Shown here in pieces: positions 1 through 5,608 of a stretch of 6,804 nucleotides of DNA. Below the pieces are notes generated by a model, which had not been told where the DNA came from, did no database searches, and worked only from the letters and a program-made list of their open reading frames with translations. This stretch comes from a bacterium (GTDB taxonomy: Bacteria > Bacteroidota > Ignavibacteria > Kapaibacteriales > UBA961): contig JALHLL010000190.1 in the NCBI GenBank assembly GCA_022844575.1, positions 1-6,804 on the forward strand, written 5' to 3'. Positions within the stretch are counted from its first letter, which is position 1. The number at the start of each line of letters is the position of its first letter. The translations under genes were made by a program, and so were the position numbers.

Positions 1-572
1 AAGCCGTTGTTGAGATGTTTACTTCCTTACCCTCGATAGGAAGGAAAACGGCTCAAAGATTAACTTTTTATTTGTTACGGCAACCACGTGAAACGGTTGA
101 TAGGTTTTCGGCTGCATTACAGGATTTAAAAAACAATGTACGTTTTTGTTCAGTGTGTTATAATTTTACTGAACATGATCCTTGTGGGGTTTGCACATCG
201 AAGAAGCGTGATGCTACTACTATTTGTGTCGTAGAAGATCCGAATGATGTTCTTGCTATAGAGAAAACAAGTGAATACCGAGGGCTTTACCATGTTTTGC
301 ACGGAGCACTCAATCCTCTTGACGGCGTAGGGCCTAATGACTTAAAAATAAAAGAACTTTTAAGTAGAATGAACAACGATGTGAACGAAGTTATTCTTGC
401 TCTTAATCCGAATGTGGAAGGTGAAGTTACAACACAGTACTTAGCCAAATTGTTAGGTCAATTAAGCATAAAAACAACAAGGATTGCTCGCGGCGTTCCG
501 ATTGGAAGTGACTTGGAATTTGCAGACGAGGCAACACTTTCACGTGCCTTGGAAGGGCGCATACCTGTATGA
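1..572 (+). CDS. recR: Recombination mediator protein RecR (5' end outside window)
   Basis: RecR works with RecO (and RecF) to load RecA onto single-stranded DNA at gaps during recombinational repair in the cytoplasm. Numbering from the Met at base 15, the order of parts matches the family. A helix-hairpin-helix comes first (LPSIGRKTAQR, 5-15). A four-cysteine zinc site follows (C45, C48, C57, C60). Next is a Toprim domain with ICVVEDPNDVLAIE (70-83), HGALNPLDGVGP (96-107) and NPNVEGE (131-137), then the C-terminal RGVPIGSDLEFADEATLSRA (159-178). The frame stays open to base 3 and adds AVVE before that Met, which aligns with the family segment just before the hairpin. The Met at 15 is therefore probably internal, and roughly 10 residues or so lie outside the window. 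The stop overlaps the next start as ATGA (569-572). No key residue is missing, and the family assignment is very secure. Confidence 0.97.
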   Translation, partial: AVVEMFTSLPSIGRKTAQRLTFYLLRQPRETVDRFSAALQDLKNNVRFCSVCYNFTEHDPCGVCTSKKRDATTICVVEDPNDVLAIEKTSEYRGLYHVLHGALNPLDGVGPNDLKIKELLSRMNNDVNEVILALNPNVEGEVTTQYLAKLLGQLSIKTTRIARGVPIGSDLEFADEATLSRALEGRIPV

Positions 573-1309
573 GCGATGAATGGTATAAGATATGGTTTGA
601 AAGTAAATGGTATCGTGAGCTTTACTCGCACAGAACTATTGATGAAGCGAAGGCGGCAATCGGATTGGTACAAAGACATATTAATCTTGAACAAGGTGCG
701 AAGGTTTTAGATTTGTGTTGCGGCTCCGGCCGACATGCAGCGGCTTTAGCAGAAAACGGTTTTTCAGTTACGGGTATTGATAATAGTGCTTTTCTGATTG
801 CTGAAGCACAAAAAGATTATGGACATTTTGATAACCTTGTTTTTTTTCGCTCGGATATGCGTGATTGTTATCCGAATGCACCATTCGACGCAGTGGTAAA
901 CTTTTTTACAAGTTTCGGTTATTTCGATGATCATGCTGAAAATGAATCGGTTTTATCGAATATTTACCTTTCTCTTGCAGATAAAGGGTACTTTCTGATA
1001 GACTTCTTTAATGCAGAGTACGTTCGTAAACATATTGTTCCCCTAAGCCGAGATGTGTACGATAATACCGAAATAATATCAAAGAGAAGAATCGAAAACC
1101 ATCAAGTAATTAAAGATATTCATATTCATACCGACCAAGGAGAGAATTTTTCGTTTTATGAAAAAGTCCATCTTTATACGAAGGATGAGTTAGAAACAAT
1201 GTTAACAAATCTGAACTTTCTTATAGAAGCTTGTACCGGTGATTATGAAGGAAATATATTTTCCCTTGAAAACTCCCCACGATGTATAATGGTATGTAGA
1301 AAAAAATGA
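569..1309 (+). CDS. Class I SAM-dependent methyltransferase, substrate unknown
   Basis: A 246-residue cytoplasmic protein with a Rossmann-type methyltransferase fold. Motif I is VLDLCCGSGRHAAALAENGF (46-65). The second strand ends VTGID with D71 placed to contact the SAM ribose. RSDMRD (94-99) supplies the acidic residue usually near the adenine, and FDAVVNFFTSFGYF (106-119) is the motif IV/post-IV strand. The N-terminus has a WYKIWF...WYRELYSHR pattern (5-22), and the C-terminus ends in a paired-strand region with SPRCIMVCRKK. This N-terminal pattern recurs, as far as I recall, in small-molecule or uncharacterised methyltransferases of Bacteroidota; I cannot name the acceptor. The start is fixed by the ATGA overlap with recR. 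A purine-rich GGAAGGG lies 11 bases upstream of it, though it is also coding sequence. The stop overlaps the lipoprotein start (1306-1309). A run of eight T (840-847) encodes VFF and does not disturb the frame. Confidence 0.9.
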   Translation: MSDEWYKIWFESKWYRELYSHRTIDEAKAAIGLVQRHINLEQGAKVLDLCCGSGRHAAALAENGFSVTGIDNSAFLIAEAQKDYGHFDNLVFFRSDMRDCYPNAPFDAVVNFFTSFGYFDDHAENESVLSNIYLSLADKGYFLIDFFNAEYVRKHIVPLSRDVYDNTEIISKRRIENHQVIKDIHIHTDQGENFSFYEKVHLYTKDELETMLTNLNFLIEACTGDYEGNIFSLENSPRCIMVCRKK

Positions 1310-1905
1310 AAATTGTCATATCATATTCCATTATGTTTTTCTTATTTGTGGGTTGCGATATGTTCTCAACACGTGAACCGGAAAAACCGACAAATTCATC
1401 AGGTACATTTTCGCCACCTACTTCCCCATCTATTGTTATAGACAATTTACAGAACGCCATAAAGGAAAAAAACACCGAAAATTACGTTCTTTGCCTGGCT
1501 GATAGCACGAGAAGTGCGAAAAGAAAATTCGTATTTAATCCCTCGGGGGACGTAGCGGCACGTTTTGTTACACTTTTTACTTCATGGGATATAGCTAATG
1601 AGAGACAATATATGCTGTCAATGCTTTCTAAAATTTCTCCCGATGAATTTCCACAACTGACTTTATCGAATAATAGATTTGATGTTATTACACCGGATAG
1701 CGCTGTTTTTGTTTCCGATTATTTATTAATTGCCAATCATACATCAACCTCCGCACCCACAAAGGTGTCAGGCATTATACGCTTTACAATAGTACCCGAT
1801 ATAACGGGTCTGTGGGCTATAAGCAGATGGTCGGATGCAAACCTTGAACAAGGTGGTATAATACAATCCACATGGAGCGAAATGAAAGCTCAGTTTTCCA
1901 ATTAA
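1306..1905 (+). CDS. Lipoprotein with NTF2-like C-terminal half (hypothetical)
   Basis: This 199-residue protein begins with a short hydrophobic signal (ISYSIMFFLFVGC). The box FVGC makes Cys17 the probable lipidated residue after signal peptidase II cleavage. A Pro/Ser/Thr-rich linker follows (about 25-41). A single globular domain comes next, opening with the helix VIDNLQNAIKEKNTENYVLC (44-63). It ends in strands with LWAISRWSDA (169-178) and a final helix STWSEMKAQF (188-197). This helix-then-curved-sheet layout, with Trp near the last strand and a terminal W-x-x-x-K-x-x-F, resembles NTF2-like (SnoaL/DUF4440-type) lipoproteins of Bacteroidota; that is pattern memory, not a search. No catalytic residues are evident, so a binding or structural role in the envelope is inferred. 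ATGA coupling to the methyltransferase fixes the start. A signal-bearing envelope protein follows 29 bases after the stop. Confidence 0.8.
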   Translation: MKIVISYSIMFFLFVGCDMFSTREPEKPTNSSGTFSPPTSPSIVIDNLQNAIKEKNTENYVLCLADSTRSAKRKFVFNPSGDVAARFVTLFTSWDIANERQYMLSMLSKISPDEFPQLTLSNNRFDVITPDSAVFVSDYLLIANHTSTSAPTKVSGIIRFTIVPDITGLWAISRWSDANLEQGGIIQSTWSEMKAQFSN

Positions 1906-1934
1906 AATTCGGATTATTATTTTTAGAATTGTAC

Positions 1935-3227
1935 ATGAAAATTTCACGTTTATCATTCGTTTTGCTTTTCACAGTAATAATATCAAACACAGTATCGGCA
2001 CAAAAGAATACAATATCGGAACAGGATAAACTTTGTAAGATACGTTTACCGGAGATTATCAATGCTCATCGTCCGACAATTTTACCTGTTCTGAGTCCTG
2101 ACGGAAAACGCCTGTATTTTGATAGGAAAGAGAATATTAATAATATCGGTAATTATAAAGACCCTGATGATATTTGGTATTCCGACAGAAAAAACGGCTA
2201 TTGGTCGGAACCTCAAAATGCCGAAATACCGATCAATTCGCGCGGTTCTGATGTTCTTTTTTCCATTACACCCGATGGTAAACGTGCCTTACTATACGGA
2301 GCTTATCCGAATTCCGAAGGAAAATTAGATACGGGTTTCGCCATAGCTCAATGGAGTGGCTTACGTTGGAGCAAACCGAGTCCGCTTAAGATTAAGAATT
2401 TCTATAATAGAAATTTCTCTTTTTATGGGAATTTAAGTGCTCATGAAACTGTGCTTCTACTCTCTTTGGAACGGAAGGATTCGCGTGGTGATCTCGATAT
2501 TTATGTATCGTTCCTTAATGAATTTACGAATGAATGGTCTGAGCCGATAAATCTTGGTGATGGCATAAACTCAAAATATCTTGAACTATCACCCTATCTT
2601 TCAAAAGATGGCAAAACTCTCTATTTTGCTTCAGATCGAGAAGGCGGATTTGGCGGCGATGATTTGTATGTAAGCAGAAGATTGGACGAAAGCTGGAGGA
2701 AATGGTCAAAACCGGAAAACCTCGGCTCGGCAATCAATACTGCCCGTTCAGAAAATTCAATTTCTTTGACCGTTACAGGTGATTCGGCTTGTATTGTTTC
2801 CAGTAGCAGTGAAAATGATATTGAGGGCATATACTTTGTTTGTCTTAGTGAGAAACAAAGACCATTAAAAGAGTTATTTACTCCCAAAAGAGAATATACT
2901 ATTAACTCTACTTTCTTTCAAGTTAATTCTGCAATTATAAGCAATGAAGAACTAAACAAATTAACAAATTTGATTGCGTCGCTTAAGGAGTTTAAGGGCG
3001 AAATCTTCATTCAAGGATATGCAGATGATACAGGAACGGATGAATATAATAAGACCCTTTCGGATAATAGATCGGAAAGTATTCTTCAAATTCTTAAGAA
3101 AAACGGTATCAATGCTTCATACAAAGTACAAAATTATGGTAATGACTTAGTACGCGGCAAGCAGCTTACGGAAGCTCAGAAAGCGCTCGAACGACGTGTA
3201 GATATTTCTGTCAAGTATTCTCAATGA
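1935..3227 (+). CDS. Secreted PD40 beta-propeller protein with C-terminal OmpA-like domain
   Basis: The chosen start at 1935 gives 430 residues with a clean signal peptide (MKISRLSFVLLFTVIISNTVSA, cut after A22). An in-frame ATG at 1872 would bury this signal behind 21 residues overlapping the previous gene. Propeller blades recur every 55-58 residues. SPDGK-type turns lie near 54, 112, 168, 223 and 279, and WS[EK]P motifs have their Trp at 90, 145, 201 and 257. The blade around 219-268 (SPYLSKDGKTLYFASDREGG, then W-S-K-P-x-N-L-G-x-x-I-N) is textbook PD40. From about 320 comes an OmpA/MotB domain. GYADDTGTDEYNKTLSDNRS (361-380) includes D364 and R379, at positions that hold the diaminopimelate of peptidoglycan in OmpA, and ERRVDI (419-424) closes it. 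It is probably a periplasmic or outer-membrane-associated protein anchored non-covalently to the cell wall, with an unknown propeller ligand. No Shine-Dalgarno is visible. The stop overlaps the flavoprotein start (ATGA). Confidence 0.9.
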   Translation: MKISRLSFVLLFTVIISNTVSAQKNTISEQDKLCKIRLPEIINAHRPTILPVLSPDGKRLYFDRKENINNIGNYKDPDDIWYSDRKNGYWSEPQNAEIPINSRGSDVLFSITPDGKRALLYGAYPNSEGKLDTGFAIAQWSGLRWSKPSPLKIKNFYNRNFSFYGNLSAHETVLLLSLERKDSRGDLDIYVSFLNEFTNEWSEPINLGDGINSKYLELSPYLSKDGKTLYFASDREGGFGGDDLYVSRRLDESWRKWSKPENLGSAINTARSENSISLTVTGDSACIVSSSSENDIEGIYFVCLSEKQRPLKELFTPKREYTINSTFFQVNSAIISNEELNKLTNLIASLKEFKGEIFIQGYADDTGTDEYNKTLSDNRSESILQILKKNGINASYKVQNYGNDLVRGKQLTEAQKALERRVDISVKYSQ

Positions 3228-4399
3228 TACTTTCTTATGATGTTTGTATAATTGGAGGTGGTGCCGCCGGCTTATTTTGTGCCTTTAATGCCGCCCAATA
3301 TGGCAAAAGTGTCATAGTTTTAGAGCGGGCGGACAAAGTGGGTAAGAAAATCCTTATTTCGGGGGGTGGACGATGTAATTTTACAAACTTAGATATTAAA
3401 CCAGAACGTTTCATTTCTCAAAACCCGCACTTTCATAAATCTGCCCTTGCACGTTATGGGTCTGAAGATTTTATTGATCTGATAAAAAAGCACCGTATAG
3501 CATATCACGAAAAAACTTTGGGACAATTATTCTGCGATAACAGTTCGCGTGAAATTGTGAAATTACTTCTCGATGAATGTGAAGAATACAATGTTGATAT
3601 TAAAACAAGAGTCAATATTACTTCTATTCAAAAAACGGACAAATTTGTTATCGAAACAGAAGAGATGTGCATACACTCATCCGCTTTGGTTATTGCCTGC
3701 GGGGGGACAGCTATTCCTGCTATGGGTGCAAGTGATTTCGGTTTAAGAATTGCCAAGCAATTCGGTTTAAGAATAGAAACATGCTACCCTGCTTTAGTCC
3801 CACTACTCTTCGACGCTGAAAATAAACATTGGACGGAACTTGCGGGTCTCTCAACTGAAGTAGTAGTGTCTATGGATAAGATACAATTCCGTGAAAATAT
3901 ACTGTTTACTCATAAGGGATTAAGTGGTCCTGCCATTCTACAAATATCCTCCTATTGTAAAGGTAAGTTACCAATCAATATAAATTTTGTTCCCGACCAC
4001 AATATCAATGATCTACTAAATAATACAACAATTCGCGATCAATTTTTTACGACTGCTATTTCTACTAATATTCCACAAAGATTAGCAAAAAAAATCGGTG
4101 AATATTATGACTTGCAAAAACCCATTAAGCAGTTTTCGGTAAATGAAAAGAAATTAGCAGTACAAGTTCTTGAAAATTGGGAAATAGTACCCTCCGGAAC
4201 GGAAGGATATGCAAAAGCGGAAGTTATGGCGGGAGGAGTAAGTACCGACGAACTTTCCTCCAAATCCATGGAGTCAAAAAAAGTTGCCGGCTTATACTTC
4301 ATCGGTGAAGTTGTTGATGTAACAGGATGGCTTGGTGGTTATAACTTCCAATGGGCATGGTCTTCTGCCTATGCTGCTGCTCAAAATCTATGTATATAG
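3224..4399 (+). CDS. HI0933/BaiN/YhiN-family NAD(P)/FAD-dependent oxidoreductase
   Basis: A 391-residue cytoplasmic flavoprotein of full family length. The FAD-binding Rossmann motif is IIGGGAAGLFCAF (9-21), with E34 ending the second strand. The family signature GKKILISGGGRCNFTN spans 40-55. The segment FTHKGLSGPAILQIS (228-242) and the C-terminal GLYFIGEVVDVTGWLGGYNF (356-375), followed by QWAWSSAYAA, both match the HI0933 (TIGR00275-type) family. Members were named aminoacetone oxidase-like. BaiN in gut clostridia has been linked to bile-acid 7-dehydroxylation, but the physiological substrate in most bacteria is not established. I therefore give no symbol and do not infer bile-acid chemistry here. 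The start at 3224 overlaps the previous stop (ATGA, 3224-3227) and places the FAD motif at the expected distance. It is the last gene of the plus-strand run. An internal 14-base direct repeat encodes FGLRI twice (3737-3774). Confidence 0.93.
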   Translation: MILSYDVCIIGGGAAGLFCAFNAAQYGKSVIVLERADKVGKKILISGGGRCNFTNLDIKPERFISQNPHFHKSALARYGSEDFIDLIKKHRIAYHEKTLGQLFCDNSSREIVKLLLDECEEYNVDIKTRVNITSIQKTDKFVIETEEMCIHSSALVIACGGTAIPAMGASDFGLRIAKQFGLRIETCYPALVPLLFDAENKHWTELAGLSTEVVVSMDKIQFRENILFTHKGLSGPAILQISSYCKGKLPININFVPDHNINDLLNNTTIRDQFFTTAISTNIPQRLAKKIGEYYDLQKPIKQFSVNEKKLAVQVLENWEIVPSGTEGYAKAEVMAGGVSTDELSSKSMESKKVAGLYFIGEVVDVTGWLGGYNFQWAWSSAYAAAQNLCI

Positions 4400-4462
4400 G
4401 TAATGGTTTCTGACAAGGAAATTATTTCTTTTACGCCAGATATAGGTTGACCCAGTACATTA

Positions 4463-4484
4463 ACTATGCTAATATAGGCATAGT
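4463..4484. repeat. Short inverted repeat at the convergent gene boundary
   Basis: ACTATGC (4463-4469) and GCATAGT (4478-4484) are perfect reverse complements around an 8-base AT-rich loop. The repeat covers the TAG stop of the minus-strand xylanase (4469-4471) and lies 63 bases past the plus-strand flavoprotein stop. Its position suits a bidirectional terminator. However, the 7-bp stem is weak and no T-run follows on either strand, so termination is only a possibility. The rest of the gap (4400-4462) holds nothing I recognise apart from two copies of ATATAGGT (4394-4401 and 4440-4447). Confidence 0.35.
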
Positions 4485-5587
4485 GCTTTCCTCATGCTAA
4501 AGAAAGCGGGTTTCTGTTTATAATAATCATCAAATAGTAGAGGATAATCTTCCCGATAAAAGAACGACCTTATCCACGAGTATTTATCCGTTACTCCCCA
4601 TAGTGTACATCCGTATTTTTTCTCGTACGGCAATTGTGAATACAATCGAATAACTCTTTCGTACTGCTTTGCTTGATCTGCCAACAATACTGAATCGGGT
4701 TCAATATCTTTATTTAGCGGATTTACGGAAACATCCATTTCCGAAATGTGTATTTTATAATTATTCGATGAAATCTCATCAAAAGTTTCTTTAAGCATCA
4801 ATTCACTTGGATATACATGATATATATGCATTTGGAGACCTATACCGTGTATAGTAGCTCCTCTGTTCTTCGCGGTATTCAAGAACTGAATTACTTTCTC
4901 CCTTTTCGTAAGATTAGATTCTAGATTAAAATCATTATAAAAGAGCAAAGCAGATGGGTCGGCATTATGTGCATAAATAAATGCCTTCTCTATATACGAT
5001 TCACCTATATTCTCTAACCAAATTGTTTTTCTTAATGTGCCGTCTTCCTCAAATGCCTCATTTACAACATCCCAGCCGCGTACTTTACCCTTATAACGTA
5101 GAACAATGGTTTGTATATGCTTCTGAAGCATATCTTCCCAATCTTTTTTAGTTCCTTTATAGTTAAGTATCCAATCAGGTAGTTGATTATGCCAAACTAA
5201 AGTATGTCCATGTACATACTTTGCATGTTTGGCACAGAACTGTACTAAACTATCTGATGCCCCCCAATTAAATTCACTTTCTTGCGGATGAATATTTGAC
5301 GGTTTCATAATATTTTCGGCAGTAATACTATTAAAATGTGTTTCGACCAAATCTCTATATGCCACATCCGTTAAAAATGCATCATAATTCAATGCAGTAC
5401 CAATGGGAAATTCAGCTACCTGAAAAAGACTTTCAATATTTGAACAGTCTGTGCTCTTTTCATATACAGTTGGTGGTGTAGTATCTTCCCCACAATTTGT
5501 GAACAGAAGTGCAAACGATAGCAGCAAAGCATTTTTAATGACAAAGCTTACACGCGGTGAATATTTAACATAACTCATATAATTCAT
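4469..5587 (-). CDS. GH10 endo-beta-1,4-xylanase, lipoprotein
   Basis: Hydrolyses internal beta-1,4 linkages of xylan with retention (family GH10, TIM barrel). Numbering from a TTG at 5593, the signal (VIKNALLLSFALLFTNC) gives Cys34 as the lipidated residue, in a box with unusual Asn at -1. Family residues are all visible: TAENIMK (91-97), GHTLVWHNQLPDW (129-141), WDVVNEAF with acid/base E179, GIGLQMH (250-256), HISEMDV with nucleophile E285, and TLWGVTDKYSW (330-340). It ends just after the last barrel elements with no carbohydrate-binding module. Possible starts are TTG 5593, ATG 5587 and ATG 5578, and none has a clear Shine-Dalgarno. I prefer ATG 5587 (372 residues), but 5578 also leaves a full signal peptide. 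The mature N-terminus CGEDT is acidic, which weakly resembles the Bacteroidota lipoprotein surface-export signal. It lies 21 bases downstream of the unrecognised gene. Activity on xylan is inferred from the family; a few members prefer other glucans. Confidence 0.94.
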   Translation of the reverse strand: MNYMSYVKYSPRVSFVIKNALLLSFALLFTNCGEDTTPPTVYEKSTDCSNIESLFQVAEFPIGTALNYDAFLTDVAYRDLVETHFNSITAENIMKPSNIHPQESEFNWGASDSLVQFCAKHAKYVHGHTLVWHNQLPDWILNYKGTKKDWEDMLQKHIQTIVLRYKGKVRGWDVVNEAFEEDGTLRKTIWLENIGESYIEKAFIYAHNADPSALLFYNDFNLESNLTKREKVIQFLNTAKNRGATIHGIGLQMHIYHVYPSELMLKETFDEISSNNYKIHISEMDVSVNPLNKDIEPDSVLLADQAKQYERVIRLYSQLPYEKKYGCTLWGVTDKYSWIRSFFYREDYPLLFDDYYKQKPAFFSMRKALCLY

Positions 5588-5608
5588 ATACAACTAAAAT
5601 AAAACATA

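Noticed and set aside
15..17. ATG as the start of recR
   Set aside because: The frame is open upstream and encodes AVVE, which aligns with the RecR segment before the hairpin; the family start lies further out.
458..694. Antisense open frames over recR/methyltransferase, and similar ones at 1221-1475, 2621-2887 and 4105-4302
   Set aside because: They lie opposite well-supported genes and show no domain pattern, signal peptide or start context of their own.
840..847. Run of eight T in the methyltransferase as a frameshift or slippage site
   Set aside because: The frame is intact across it (VFF) and family motifs continue on both sides, so there is no evidence of programmed slippage.
1872..1934. 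N-terminal extension of the PD40-OmpA protein from an earlier in-frame ATG
   Set aside because: It would overlap the lipoprotein gene and place 21 residues ahead of a well-formed signal peptide that starts at 1935.
5601..5608. TATGTTTT on the minus strand, similar to the Bacteroidota -7 promoter box TAnnTTTG, just before the xylanase
   Set aside because: The last base does not match, no -33 TTTG sits at the right distance, and it would leave almost no leader.
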